Assembly (NCBI GenBank): GCA_963819885.1
Contig: CAWFXV010000024.1
Coordinates: 186,001-250,000, forward strand
From: JACVRX01 sp963819885
GTDB taxonomy: Bacteria > Actinomycetota > Actinomycetes > Jiangellales > Jiangellaceae
DNA: 64,000 nucleotides
Reading direction: 5' to 3'
This document shows, one piece after another, positions 34,069 through 43,101 of the stretch. The translations under genes and the position numbers were made by a program. How positions within the stretch are numbered: the stretch's first letter is position 1; every line of letters starts with the position of its first letter. A model generated the notes under the pieces. The model did no database searches. It was not told the DNA's origin and saw nothing but the letters and a program-made list of their open reading frames with translations.

Positions 34069-35293
34069 ATGGACGAGACGAGAACCCCCACTACCGAACA
34101 CACCGGCTGGTCAACCCCGGGTGCATTCGGGCAACCGACCAACCAGCCCGAGCCGCCTGACCCGTGGGCGCCGCGCGTCGACGACACCCGCCCGGTGTAT
34201 CCGCCTACCGCGGCGACCAAGCCACGGCGGGGTACCGCGTTTCTGGTCGCGCTCGCCCTCGGGGCCGGTTTGCTTGGCGGTGTCGCAGGTGCGGGTGTCG
34301 TCACCGTGCTCGACGACGACCAACCGGCCACCCAGAGCACCGGAACCCAGAGCCAGCCTGGACAACTCCGGATCGGAGTCGAACCAGTCGGTTTCGTCGT
34401 TCTCCAGCGTCGAGGATGTCGCCGCCGCGGTACTGCCCAGCGTCGTGTCGATCTCGGTGCAGAGCCAGGCCGGCACCGGCACGGGCACCGGCGTCGTCAT
34501 CTCATCCGACGGTCAGATCCTCACCAACAACCACGTCGTCGAGAGCGGCGGCAACCTCACCGTCACCTTCCACGACGGCACATCAGCAAGCGCCGAGGTC
34601 GTCGGCACCGATCCGGTGACCGACCTCGCCGTGATCCAGGCCCGAGACGTCAGCGGACTCACGGCCGCTGAACTCGGTAGCTCCGGCGACCTGGAAGTGG
34701 GTCAGCAGGTCGTGGCAATCGGCTCCCCGTTCGGGCTGGAGGGCACGGTCACGACGGGCATCGTGTCCGCGGTCGGCCGACCAGTGTCCGCTGGGCAGAC
34801 CCAGGACAGCCGCGCGGTGATCGATGCCATCCAGACCGACGCTCCCATCAACCCCGGCAACTCCGGGGGGCCGCTGGTGAACATGTCCGGCCAAGTCGTC
34901 GGCATCAACAGCGCGATCTACACCCCCAGCGCCGGCTCGGTCGGCCTCGGCTTCGCCATCCCGATCGACCAGGCAAAGCCCATCGCCGAGGAGCTCATCG
35001 ACACCGGACAAGCCACGCACGCGCGAATCGGGATCGGCGTCGGTCCGGCCGACGGCGAGACCCGAGGTGCGTTGATCGCATCGGTCGAATCCGGCAGCGG
35101 AGCCGACGAGGCGGGCCTGGCCGAGGGCGACGTCATCACCAAGATCGACGACCGGCAGGTCACCGACGGCGAGTCCCTCGTCGCCGCCGCCAGGTCCTTA
35201 CGGCCGGGCGACACCGTGACTATCACCTTCGTCCGCGACGGCGAGACCCAGACCGCCGAGATCACCCTCGGCAGCGACGCCGACGCGAGCTGA
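34069..35293 (+). CDS. HtrA/PepD-like membrane-anchored S1C serine protease with an apparent frameshift
   Basis: From ATG 34069 frame 1 encodes a Pro-rich cytoplasmic N-terminus and a transmembrane anchor (FLVALALGAGLLGGVAGAG), then becomes nonsense after about 34350. The neighbouring frame carries the protease domain: His in LTNNHVVES, Asp in DPVTDLAVIQ, Ser in NPGNSGGPLVN, and a C-terminal PDZ domain (EAGLAEGDVITKIDDRQV). Deleting one base between 34340 and 34365 joins them into about 407 aa. In mycobacteria mprA-mprB-pepD have the same order; MprA controls pepD. Expected role: envelope protein quality control. Confidence 0.82.
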
Positions 35294-35377
35294 GCCCATC
35301 TCCGGAATCGCGGTAACACCCAGTCGTGGGTGGGAACCAGGCGATCATGTCGGTGGCGTCGGGCAGACTCGGCGGTT

Positions 35378-36928
35378 GTGCTGCTCGATGATCTGGCCCA
35401 AACCTCGGCGGCCGTGGCCCAGACGCCGGGCCGGCTGGCCAAGACCAGGCTGCTGGCCGACTGCCTCCGCCGGGCAGATCGCGACGACGTCCCGATCGTC
35501 GTGGCGTTCCTGTCCGGAGAGTTGCGGCAGCGCCGGACCGGCTTGGGATACGCCGCACTGCGGGACCTGCCTGCACCGGCCGCGCAGCCGTCGTTGCAAG
35601 TCCGCGAAGTCGACGCCGAATTCGAACGGATCTCCGCCGAGAGCGGTACCGGCTCCACAACGGCCCGCCGTGACCGGTTCCGGGCGCTGATGGCGCGGGC
35701 GACCCCGGCGGAGCAGCGACTGCTGGCCGGTCTGGTCAGCGGCGAGTTGCGCCAGGGGGCCCTCGACGGCGTGCTCACCGAAGCCGTCGCCACGGCCGCC
35801 GAGGTTCCGGCGGCCGACGTCCGCCGTGCCGTGACCGTCGCCGGCAGTTTGCGGCCGGTGGCCGAATCGGTGCTCGTGCGGGGAAGCGCCGGGCTTGGTC
35901 GGTTCCAACTCGTCGTCGGAGCCCCGGTCCGCCCGATGCTGGCACAGTCCGCGCCCACACTGACCGATGCATTGGAGCGCACCGGGCCGGCCGCGATCGA
36001 GTGGAAGCTCGACGGCATCCGCGTTCAAGCCCACCGCGATGGGTCAGCCGTGTCGATCTTCACCCGAACCCTCGACGACGTGACCGAGCGAATGCCGGAG
36101 CTGGTCCAGGTCGTGAGCGCCCTGCCGGTCCGCTCCGCCGTGCTTGACGGCGAGGCGATCGCGCTGGCCGACAACGGCCGTCCCCTGCCCTTTCAGCAGA
36201 CGGCCGCTCGAGTCGGCCGGCGGCTCGACGTCGTCAGCGCCCGAGCGGAAATCCCGCTGTCGGCATTCCTGTTCGACTGCCTTCATCTCGACGGCGAGGA
36301 TCTCCTCGGCGCTCCCGGTGATCGCCGGTGGGAAGCGCTGGCGCGAATCGTGCCCGGCGACCAACGCGTCCCCAGGCTCGTCACCGACGATGTCGAAGCG
36401 GCTCAGGCATTCTTCGACACCGCCCTTGCCCGCGGCCACGAGGGCGTTGTGGTGAAGTCGTTGTCCGCGCCGTACGAGGCAGGTCGGCGAGGCGCCGGCT
36501 GGGTCAAGGTCAAACCTCGGCACACCCTCGATCTGGTCGTGCTTGCGGTCGAGTGGGGTCACGGCCGGCGGCAGGGCACCCTGTCAAACCTCCATCTCGG
36601 CGCACGCGATCCAGCCGGCCGGCATGGCCCGCCGGACGGCTATGTCATGCTCGGCAAGACCTTCAAAGGGCTCACCGACGCGATGCTGGCGTGGCAGACC
36701 ACCACGCTGCTCGGCCTTGCCGAGGGCTCAACCGAGAGCTGGGTCGTCGCAGTGCGGCCAGAGTTGGTGGTCGAGGTCGCCTTCGACGGGGTGCAGCAGT
36801 CCCCCCGCTACCCGGCCGGTCTGGCGCTGCGGTTCGCCCGGGTGCTTCGGCACCGACCGGACAAGTCGGCCGCCGAGGCGGACACGATCGATTCGGTGCG
36901 CGCTATCCACGACCGGCAGGTGGGCTAG
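35378..36928 (+). CDS. ATP-dependent DNA ligase (LigB type)
   Basis: 516-aa ATP-dependent ligase. An N-terminal DNA-binding domain (about 1-190) precedes the nucleotidyltransferase core, with the adenylation Lys in EWKLDGIRVQ, then VLDGEAIAL, FLFDCLHLDG, HEGVVVKSL and GWVKVKP, and an OB-fold C-terminal part. It is an accessory ligase for repair; replication normally uses the NAD-dependent enzyme. The GTG at 35378 gives a length close to mycobacterial LigB. An earlier in-frame ATG at 35330 has no homologous sequence. Its stop lies three bases from that of the convergent gene. Confidence 0.9.
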   Translation: MLLDDLAQTSAAVAQTPGRLAKTRLLADCLRRADRDDVPIVVAFLSGELRQRRTGLGYAALRDLPAPAAQPSLQVREVDAEFERISAESGTGSTTARRDRFRALMARATPAEQRLLAGLVSGELRQGALDGVLTEAVATAAEVPAADVRRAVTVAGSLRPVAESVLVRGSAGLGRFQLVVGAPVRPMLAQSAPTLTDALERTGPAAIEWKLDGIRVQAHRDGSAVSIFTRTLDDVTERMPELVQVVSALPVRSAVLDGEAIALADNGRPLPFQQTAARVGRRLDVVSARAEIPLSAFLFDCLHLDGEDLLGAPGDRRWEALARIVPGDQRVPRLVTDDVEAAQAFFDTALARGHEGVVVKSLSAPYEAGRRGAGWVKVKPRHTLDLVVLAVEWGHGRRQGTLSNLHLGARDPAGRHGPPDGYVMLGKTFKGLTDAMLAWQTTTLLGLAEGSTESWVVAVRPELVVEVAFDGVQQSPRYPAGLALRFARVLRHRPDKSAAEADTIDSVRAIHDRQVG

Positions 36929-36931
36929 GCG

Positions 36932-37687
36932 TTACGGGCGCCGAGCTCTGACCAGCCGCTGCACACCGTCGGCCAGCACCTCGACGCCGGTATGGTCCGA
37001 CGATCTGAGCAACAGCCCGGCTGCCTCCCACAAGGCACCCTGCACCGCTTCCTGGCTCTGGCCATCGGTCTCTGGGTCGTGGCCGACGGCCAGCTCCTCC
37101 AGCAGCGTGGACGCTTCGACCAATCTGGTCCAGTCCGGCGGCGCGTACCGTCCGGTGACTGTCCGGACGTGTGGCGATTCGGCCAGCACGGCGGCCCGCC
37201 GGCGGGCCAGCTGGCGATTGGCGACGGCTCCACCTGCGACACCGCCGAGAATTGCGCCGAGCGCGGCGACGACGAGAACCACCAGCCATCCGGCTCCGGC
37301 CATGGCCGCCACGACGGCGGTGAGGATCAACCCACCGACGGCACCCAGCGTCGCGGCCCGCACCTGGTGTTCGCCGACCCCGACGCCGGCGACGCGGGTA
37401 GCCACCGGACGGTCCGTCAGCGCTTCGACGACAGCGTCTCGAACCGCGGCGTCGACGACATCCGGTCGGAGCACTGCGAAGGTCTCGGCAACGGCCTGCC
37501 CGCTCGACGCCGCGTAGTCCGGACGGCCCGACGTCCACCGCAACGCACCCCAAGGTCTGGCTTCGACCACGTTGGGCAGCCAGGTACCACGACCGCCAGG
37601 GAGGCTTTTCAGCACGCGTTGCTGTTGTTGCCAGGCGAGGTCCCATTGCCGCTCGGACATTGCGGTCAGTGGATGAGGTCGAGTCAT
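36932..37687 (-). CDS. hypothetical membrane protein with two transmembrane helices
   Basis: 251 aa, family not recognised. A polar N-terminal domain (about 1-105, SERQWDLAWQQQQRVLKSLPGG) is followed by two adjacent hydrophobic segments at about 111-133 and 134-156 separated by a short turn (AMAGAGW), then a helical C-terminal domain (about 160-251). The hairpin topology would place both termini on the same side. ATG 37687 has a weak purine run upstream; ATG 37660 is the alternative. Confidence 0.6.
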   Translation of the reverse strand: MTRPHPLTAMSERQWDLAWQQQQRVLKSLPGGRGTWLPNVVEARPWGALRWTSGRPDYAASSGQAVAETFAVLRPDVVDAAVRDAVVEALTDRPVATRVAGVGVGEHQVRAATLGAVGGLILTAVVAAMAGAGWLVVLVVAALGAILGGVAGGAVANRQLARRRAAVLAESPHVRTVTGRYAPPDWTRLVEASTLLEELAVGHDPETDGQSQEAVQGALWEAAGLLLRSSDHTGVEVLADGVQRLVRARRP

Positions 37688-37751
37688 CCCTGTTGTCTCT
37701 CCATCGACTCGGGCAGCCAGCGCATCGCACGGGCTTCGACCAGACTGGCAG

Positions 37752-38120
37752 CTACTTATCGGTAATGACGTGGCTTTCGACAACCCTCGGCTGCGTGTCT
37801 TCCCAGCCGACGAACCGCTCGGTTGCGTCGAGCGCGGAACCGGCCAGCCAGGTGGCGACGACGACATCGTCGACCAGGCCGATGGCGAGCAGCAAGCCCT
37901 CGGGCACCAGGTCGACCGGCGATAGCAGGTAGAGCACCGCCAGGCCCATCAGCGCCAGCCGTCCCTTACCCAGGCCGTCCCATCGGCCGGACAGCACGGC
38001 GCTGACCAGCCTGGGGAACGCGTTGATCCGAGTGGCCAGGCTTGGTGCCCCCGGCCGGCTCTGACCGCGGATGAAATGCCAGAGCGCGACGAACGCAGCC
38101 GTGCGTCGGACTCGGCTCAT
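37752..38120 (-). CDS. YkvA family (DUF1232) membrane protein
   Basis: 122-aa protein with the DUF1232 core LALMGLAVLYLLSPVDLVPEGLLL and LVDDVVVATWLAG. Members are small membrane proteins of unknown function. The ATG at 38120 has GAGGAGG six bases upstream; an in-frame start at 38168 would remove the space for a promoter. Divergent from the SURF1 gene, 64 bases upstream of the two-helix membrane protein gene on the same strand. Confidence 0.8.
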   Translation of the reverse strand: MSRVRRTAAFVALWHFIRGQSRPGAPSLATRINAFPRLVSAVLSGRWDGLGKGRLALMGLAVLYLLSPVDLVPEGLLLAIGLVDDVVVATWLAGSALDATERFVGWEDTQPRVVESHVITDK

Positions 38121-38171
38121 CACCGGCCTCCTCACTGCTGATCCCTTGAATGACTCTATAGCCTCCAAGAG

Positions 38172-38918
38172 GTGCCCTTAACCCTGCTCACTCCCCGATG
38201 GATCGCGCTGCACGTCGCGATGGTCGCTGTCGTGGCCGCATGCCTAACGCTGGGGTGGTGGCAACTCGGGGTGTACCGCGACAGCGAGGCTCGTCAGGAT
38301 CAACGCGACCTCGCCCCCGTCGAACTGGCTGAACTGACCTCCGCCGGCCGAGACCTCGGCGCTGCGGCCGAGCGAGCCGTGACTGCCATGGGCACGTATG
38401 TCCCCGACGCCAGCCTGAGGGTGCCGGCACGGGTGCACGAAGGTGTGCTCGGGTCCTACACGGTAGGCGTACTGCGCACCTCGCACGGTTACTTGCCGGT
38501 GCTCCGCGGCTGGCTGGCAGATGCCGCGGACCCGGGCAGCGTCGTGCCCTCGGGCCAGGTTCGGGTGACGGGGCATGTGCTTCCACCAGAGACCAGTCGA
38601 GATGCGGCCGACCCCGACGCCGACCTGCCAGCCGGCCAGATCGGCTTCGTCGCGCCGGAGCAGGTTGCCGAAGAGACCAACATCGACCCGAACGACTTGT
38701 TCGGCGGCTATCTCGTGCTCAGCTCCGAGGAACCCCCACCCGAGACCGCGCCCGAACCGCTGGAACTCGCTGTCGTGGACCCGATCCGGCACGTCAGTCC
38801 GCTGCAGAATCTCTCGTACTGGGCTCTGTGGTGGGTCTTCGCCGGCGCCGCTGCCGTGTTCTGGTTCTCCTCGGCTCGGGCGGCGGCCCGTGGACGGGAT
38901 CGCGTCAGCCAGGGCTGA
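38172..38918 (+). CDS. SURF1 family protein
   Basis: 248-aa membrane protein that assists cytochrome c oxidase assembly. Typical architecture: N-terminal helix (LHVAMVAVVAACLTLGWWQL), a large extracytoplasmic domain with YLPVLRGWLAD and GQVRVTGHVLPPE, and a C-terminal helix (NLSYWALWWVFAGAAAVFWF) with the conserved HVSPLQNLSYWALWW region. The GTG start at 38172 has TATAGC nine bases upstream and an AAGAG run. No cox genes are adjacent. Its last 14 bases overlap the convergent DUF3817 gene. Confidence 0.87.
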   Translation: MPLTLLTPRWIALHVAMVAVVAACLTLGWWQLGVYRDSEARQDQRDLAPVELAELTSAGRDLGAAAERAVTAMGTYVPDASLRVPARVHEGVLGSYTVGVLRTSHGYLPVLRGWLADAADPGSVVPSGQVRVTGHVLPPETSRDAADPDADLPAGQIGFVAPEQVAEETNIDPNDLFGGYLVLSSEEPPPETAPEPLELAVVDPIRHVSPLQNLSYWALWWVFAGAAAVFWFSSARAAARGRDRVSQG

Positions 38919-39222
38919 CGAGCTCGGGGTGCTCGGCGCGGACCTTGTCGACCACCTTGCGCTCCGCCACGAAGGACGCGAAAGGAATGGTCCCAGCGAG
39001 GACAACCGGCACGGCCCACCGCCAACTCCACCGCAGCGCGATGGCCAGGTACGCACTGACCAAGAAGTAGAAGAGGTAGATCCAGCCATGCACGATGGCG
39101 ATGAACTCGAAGCCCTCGACGTGGAAGACGTACTTCAGCACGATCTCGACCGTGAAGACCAGCAGGACGACGCCGGTCGTATACGCCAGAACCCGGTAGA
39201 GGGTGACCGTGCGGGGGCTCAT
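38905..39222 (-). CDS. DUF3817 family membrane protein
   Basis: 105-aa protein with three hydrophobic segments and the family pattern YRVLAYTTGVVLLVFTVEI, FIAIVHGWIYLFYFLVSAYL and RWAVPVVLAGTIPFASFVAE. Function unknown; related sequences are found fused to or next to membrane transport and oxidase genes. The 3' end overlaps SURF1 tail-to-tail by 14 bases. TAACCT lies seven bases before the ATG. Confidence 0.85.
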   Translation of the reverse strand: MSPRTVTLYRVLAYTTGVVLLVFTVEIVLKYVFHVEGFEFIAIVHGWIYLFYFLVSAYLAIALRWSWRWAVPVVLAGTIPFASFVAERKVVDKVRAEHPELVSPG

Positions 39223-39229
39223 CAGGGTG

Positions 39230-39235
39230 AGGTTA
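39230..39235 (-). promoter_or_regulatory. candidate -10 (TAACCT) of leaderless DUF3817 transcript
   Basis: Minus-strand TAACCT, seven bases, then ATG at 39222. Confidence 0.35.
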
Positions 39236-39249
39236 TCGGCCGGCGGTGC

Positions 39250-40182
39250 TCAGTTTCCGTCGGCCGGGCCGGCGCCAGCAGACCCATCGTCGTCCAGGTC
39301 GGCCAGGAAACGCTCGACTTGGGCGCCGATCTCCTCCGCACTCGGCATGGCGGCTTGGTCAGCGAGCAAGCTGCCACGGTCAGTGCCGCCGACGAAGGCG
39401 TCGAACTGAGTCTCCAGCGCGCGCACCACCCGGCCGACCTCCTCGGATTGGTCGACCTGCTCCTGTACGAGCTTGCGGGTCACCCCGGCCGCCTCGGCAA
39501 GCGCATCGGCCGGCAGTGCCAGCCCGGTCGCGGCGGCAATGGACCGGAGCAGGACGAGCGATGCGTCTGGATAGTCGGCCTCGGCGAGATAGTGCGGCAC
39601 GTGCGCGACGAAGCCCATGGCGTCGTGCCCCGCCTCACCCAGACGAAGCTCGAGCAGCGAGGACATGCTCGACGGGAGCCGGATCTCCCCGCGCCACGGG
39701 TTGACGACAGTCACCAGCTCCCGTCGGGTGGCGTGTGCGGTGACGCCGAGTGGACGGGTGTGCGGCACGGCCATCGGGATGCCGTGAACTCCGATCGTCA
39801 ACCTCACCCCGAACCGCTCGACGAGCCCGACGACGGCTGCCGCGAAACGCTCCCATTGGACGTCCGGCTCCGGGCCGGTCAACAGCAGGAATGCCGTGCC
39901 ATCGACGTCGTGGGCGAGCCGTAGCGCGAGTTCGGGCGCCGCATATCTCTCGAAGTGGTCTTCCACGAACAACAGCTCCGGACGCCGGGCCCGGTAGTCC
40001 ACCAGCAGGTCGGCGTCGAAGCGGGCAACGGTGCTGTGCTCGAGTGTGGTCAGCAGGTTGTCGACCAGCCCCTTGCCAGCGGCGCCGGCATCCATGAAGC
40101 CGTCCAGCGAGTACAGGAGCACAGGGCTATCCAGCTCCGGCAGGTCTCCGACGAGCTCGTACAAGCCCTTCGGGTCGAGCAT
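39250..40182 (-). CDS. PAC2 family protein
   Basis: 310-aa member of the PAC2 (proteasome assembly chaperone 2-like) family common in actinobacteria. Family segments: PVLLYSLDGFMDAGAAG at the N-terminus, ELLFVEDHFERYAAPELALRL, and GIPMAVPHTRPLGVTAHAT. The C-terminal 60 residues form a probable helical tail. Bacterial function is not established. No proteasome genes are in the window. The next gene on the same strand, 78 bases upstream of its start, encodes a HEPN-like protein. Confidence 0.87.
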   Translation of the reverse strand: MLDPKGLYELVGDLPELDSPVLLYSLDGFMDAGAAGKGLVDNLLTTLEHSTVARFDADLLVDYRARRPELLFVEDHFERYAAPELALRLAHDVDGTAFLLLTGPEPDVQWERFAAAVVGLVERFGVRLTIGVHGIPMAVPHTRPLGVTAHATRRELVTVVNPWRGEIRLPSSMSSLLELRLGEAGHDAMGFVAHVPHYLAEADYPDASLVLLRSIAAATGLALPADALAEAAGVTRKLVQEQVDQSEEVGRVVRALETQFDAFVGGTDRGSLLADQAAMPSAEEIGAQVERFLADLDDDGSAGAGPADGN

Positions 40183-40260
40183 GGCGGCACTCCAAGTGTC
40201 GAGAGCAGTCTTGTTGTGGTGACAACGCTCGAGTACCCCTTCAGCATCCCCGCCTGGCGA

Positions 40261-40737
40261 CTATCCCGCCAGTCGTGCGACGGCACCGGACAGCGGCTCC
40301 TGGTGTGGCAGGCCGAGGAGTGCGCACACCAGGGCCAGGAAGGCCTCGGCGTCGCGCAACAGGTCATCAGCCTCCCGAGCGGTGACCGCGTGCGGCAGGC
40401 CCGCCTCGGCGGCGGCTCGCTTGGCCGCACCGGCGGCGAAGCACCCGGCCCACTCGGAAAGTTCCGGCGCCAGGCCGGCGAGGACCGCCCAGACACTGCG
40501 CGGGCCGCGGCTTCGGCCTCGTCGCGCCCCGCCGGTGCCGTTGGCATCGGAGCGGGCCCGCGCCGCCAGCACGGCAGCCCCAGCGCGCAGGGCCGCCAGG
40601 TGAGCAGCGGCATAACGCTGCGGTGCCGTCGTCGACGAGGCAGCTTCGGCCAGGCAGCCGCGGGATTGGTCGAGCAGGTCGAGTACCGCATGCCCGGTCC
40701 GGCTGGGGCGCAGCCGGTAGACTGGCGTCGAAGTCAC
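40261..40737 (-). CDS. SAV_6107 family HEPN domain protein
   Basis: About 158-aa helical protein of the SAV_6107 family of HEPN-like domains. Recognisable block: APQRYAAAHLAALRAGAAVL, a GPRSVWAVLAGLAPEL segment, and the C-terminal helix ADDLLRDAEAFLALVCALLG. No clear Rx4-6H nuclease motif, so RNase activity is doubtful. The frame is open to 40893, but GTG 40737 has GAGGAG six bases upstream. It precedes PAC2 on the same strand. Confidence 0.78.
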   Translation of the reverse strand: MTSTPVYRLRPSRTGHAVLDLLDQSRGCLAEAASSTTAPQRYAAAHLAALRAGAAVLAARARSDANGTGGARRGRSRGPRSVWAVLAGLAPELSEWAGCFAAGAAKRAAAEAGLPHAVTAREADDLLRDAEAFLALVCALLGLPHQEPLSGAVARLAG

Positions 40738-40932
40738 CACGAACTCCTCACTGACGGCCGCGATCTCCTTACCGTGACGGCCGCCTGGGTGCGGGGGTCG
40801 AGGGCCGCGCCACAGGCTGGCCGCCACGAGGACTCGAACATGTGTTCGATCCGGTACCCACAGTACACCGCCGGACCGACAGTGCGTCAACACCGAGTCC
40901 TAGGCTGTGCCTGAGGCTTACTTCACGAGCCC

Positions 40933-40949
40933 GCTGCTGCCGCAGCAGC
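40933..40949. repeat. hairpin in the leader of the DUF4126 gene
   Basis: GCTGCTG-CCG-CAGCAGC, 18-34 bases before the ATG at 40967, flanked on both sides by CACGAG. Possibly an mRNA leader structure; no partner is known. Confidence 0.35.
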
Positions 40950-40966
40950 CCACGAGAGGGTGAGCG

Positions 40967-41554
40967 ATGGAGTCGATCGCCTACGCCATCTCTGGCGGGT
41001 GGGCGTCGGGCATCAGCGCGTACGGCACCGTTCTGATCATCGGCCTGGTCGGTCGACTGGGACTCGCCGACACTCCGGAGGCGCTGCAGCGCACGGACGT
41101 GCTGATCCTGGTCGGGATTCTCACCGCGATCGAATTCGTGGCCGACAAGGTGGCCTACGTCGACAGCCTCTGGGACTCGGTGCATACGGTCGTCCGGCCC
41201 GTCATCGCCGGTGTGCTCGGTCTACTCATCGCCGGCGACGCCTCGACCCTGGAACAGGCGCTGACCGCAACCCTCGCTGGAGGGCTCGCCCTGCTGTCGC
41301 ACGCCGCCAAGGCGGGGCTGCGGCTGGCCGTCAACACCTCGCCGGAGCCGGCGTCCAACGTCGGCGTCAGTGCCGCCGAAGACCTCTCCATCGCCGGGGT
41401 GTTGCTACTCGCCACCGAGTACCCGTGGCTCGCCGCCGGGATTGCGTTGCTGCTGTTGGCGATCATGCTGGGGCTGGCGATCTGGTTGCTGAAGCGAATC
41501 CGTCGCGGCTGGAATCGGCTGCGGGACCGGTATTTCGCCGACGTCAGCACCTGA
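40967..41554 (+). CDS. DUF4126 family membrane protein
   Basis: 195-aa integral membrane protein with about five hydrophobic segments. Typical start: GGWASGISAYGTVLIIGLVG. A conserved loop, EFVADKVAYVDSLWD, lies before the central helices, followed by AGVLGLLIAG. Function unknown. The ATG at 40967 is preceded by GAGAGGGTGAGCG. It is divergent from the HEPN gene and followed 38 bases later by the CrtI-type gene. Confidence 0.85.
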   Translation: MESIAYAISGGWASGISAYGTVLIIGLVGRLGLADTPEALQRTDVLILVGILTAIEFVADKVAYVDSLWDSVHTVVRPVIAGVLGLLIAGDASTLEQALTATLAGGLALLSHAAKAGLRLAVNTSPEPASNVGVSAAEDLSIAGVLLLATEYPWLAAGIALLLLAIMLGLAIWLLKRIRRGWNRLRDRYFADVST

Positions 41555-41569
41555 CCCGAGCGACGATCC

Positions 41570-41592
41570 GACGGCGGCTAGGCTCCGCCGTC
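41570..41592 (+). promoter_or_regulatory. hairpin with embedded -10 abutting the CrtI-like start codon
   Basis: GACGGCGG-CTAGGCT-CCGCCGTC: perfect eight-base arms, with TAGGCT (41579-41584) in the loop and the GTG start at 41593 directly after the right arm. TAGGCT lies eight bases before the GTG, the spacing of a leaderless promoter. Confidence 0.45.
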
Positions 41593-43080
41593 GTGGCTCG
41601 AGTCGCCGTCGTCGGAGCCGGTGTTGCGGGGCTGGCCTCGGCCGCGCGCCTCGCGGACCTCGGCCACGACGTCACGGTTCTGGAGCAGGCGTCGACCGTC
41701 GGCGGCGCATTGGGGACATACGCTCGCGACGGCTACCGGTTCGACACAGGTGAACCCACACTGACCCTCCCCGCGGTCTTTCGCGATCTGTTTCGAGTGA
41801 CCGGCCGTCCGCTCGAGCGCGAGCTCGAACTGGTGCCGGTCGAGCCCAGCCAGCGCTTTCGTTTCGCCGACGGGCTGGAGGTCGACCTGTCCAACGCCAG
41901 CCGGGCAGGGACCATCGCCAGTCTCGACGACGCCCTTGGCGCCCATGCCGGACCGCAATGGACGGCGCTACTACGACACGGTGAACAGATCTGGCGGGCC
42001 ATCCGCGGGTCTGTGCTCGACCGGCCCCTCACCTTCCGGCACACCGCAGCGTTCTCGGCAAGACCAGCCCGACTTCGTGCGATCGGCGCCGGATCCTCGT
42101 TGCGGACCTGGATGGAGCGGGTCCTGCCGGACTCACGGTTGCGCGCACTCGCGGAAACCCAGGCCACCTGGACCGGATCCGATCCACGGCAGGCACCGGC
42201 CGTGCTCGCCGTCCTTCCATACCTCGAGCACGCCTTCGGCACGTGGTACGTCGCTGGTGGGATGTATCGCCTCGCCGAGGCACTCGCCGAGCGCGCCACC
42301 CGGTGCGGCGCTGTCGTCCGCACCGCCTGTCCAGTCGGTCAGGTGCTGGTGAGCGACGGCAGCGTCAGTGGAGTGCGGCTGGCGGACGGCGAGACGGTGT
42401 CAGCAGACCTCGTCGTCGCCGCGACACATCCGGAGCATCTCTACAGCGAACTCGTCGACGCCCCGGCACGCAGCGAACGGCGGCGGTTGGCGCAGACCGC
42501 GCCGCCACCGTCGATTTTCACGCTGCTGCTGGCGCTGCGAGACCGCACGCCGAACCTCGCCCACCACACAGTGTTGGTCCCCGAGGACAGGGAGGCCGAG
42601 CTCGACTGGATAAGGGCTGCCCGGACAGGATCACCACCACAGCCGACCCTGCACGTCTGCGTCCCGGATGACCCATCGATGCGACCGGCTCACGGCGAGG
42701 GATGGACCGTACACGCACGCGTTCCACGCCACGGCCGAAATACGCCCGGCGCCGTCGACTGGGCGACCGACGGCTTCGCGACCTCGTTCGCCGACCGGCT
42801 TCTCGACGTGTTGGCGCAGTACGGGCACGACGTTCGCGAACGGGTGCTCTGGCGCGTCATCCGCACACCGGTCGATCGGGAGCACGAGACCCGCGTCCCT
42901 GGTGGCGCGGTCGGCGGGCTCATGCTCACCGGGCTGCCTTCGACGTGGCGCAGGCCGGGCAATCGTTCGTCGATCAGCGGGCTCTACCTGGCGGGTGCGG
43001 CGACCCACCCGGGGCCGGGGCTGCCCTTCGTGGGCCGGTCGGCGACCATGACGGCCGATTTGATCGGCCGGGCGACCTGA
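41593..43080 (+). CDS. FAD-dependent oxidoreductase, phytoene desaturase (CrtI) family
   Basis: 495-aa flavoprotein. N-terminal dinucleotide-binding motif VAVVGAGVAGLASAARLADLGHD followed by VGGAL; the C-terminal FAD segment is GLYLAGAATHPGPGLPFVGR, typical of CrtI-type carotenoid desaturases and ketolases. Prenyl diphosphate synthase is 1.7 kb away, so an isoprenoid substrate is plausible, but no phytoene synthase is present. GTG 41593 is chosen because homology begins there and a TAGGCT hexamer precedes it. Confidence 0.84.
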   Translation: MARVAVVGAGVAGLASAARLADLGHDVTVLEQASTVGGALGTYARDGYRFDTGEPTLTLPAVFRDLFRVTGRPLERELELVPVEPSQRFRFADGLEVDLSNASRAGTIASLDDALGAHAGPQWTALLRHGEQIWRAIRGSVLDRPLTFRHTAAFSARPARLRAIGAGSSLRTWMERVLPDSRLRALAETQATWTGSDPRQAPAVLAVLPYLEHAFGTWYVAGGMYRLAEALAERATRCGAVVRTACPVGQVLVSDGSVSGVRLADGETVSADLVVAATHPEHLYSELVDAPARSERRRLAQTAPPPSIFTLLLALRDRTPNLAHHTVLVPEDREAELDWIRAARTGSPPQPTLHVCVPDDPSMRPAHGEGWTVHARVPRHGRNTPGAVDWATDGFATSFADRLLDVLAQYGHDVRERVLWRVIRTPVDREHETRVPGGAVGGLMLTGLPSTWRRPGNRSSISGLYLAGAATHPGPGLPFVGRSATMTADLIGRAT

Positions 43081-43101
43081 AATGCTGCCGTGCGGCAGAC
43101 C

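Noticed and set aside
38172..38918. SURF1 gene as part of a cytochrome oxidase operon
   Set aside because: No cox or heme A genes are next to it; neighbours are small membrane proteins on other transcripts.
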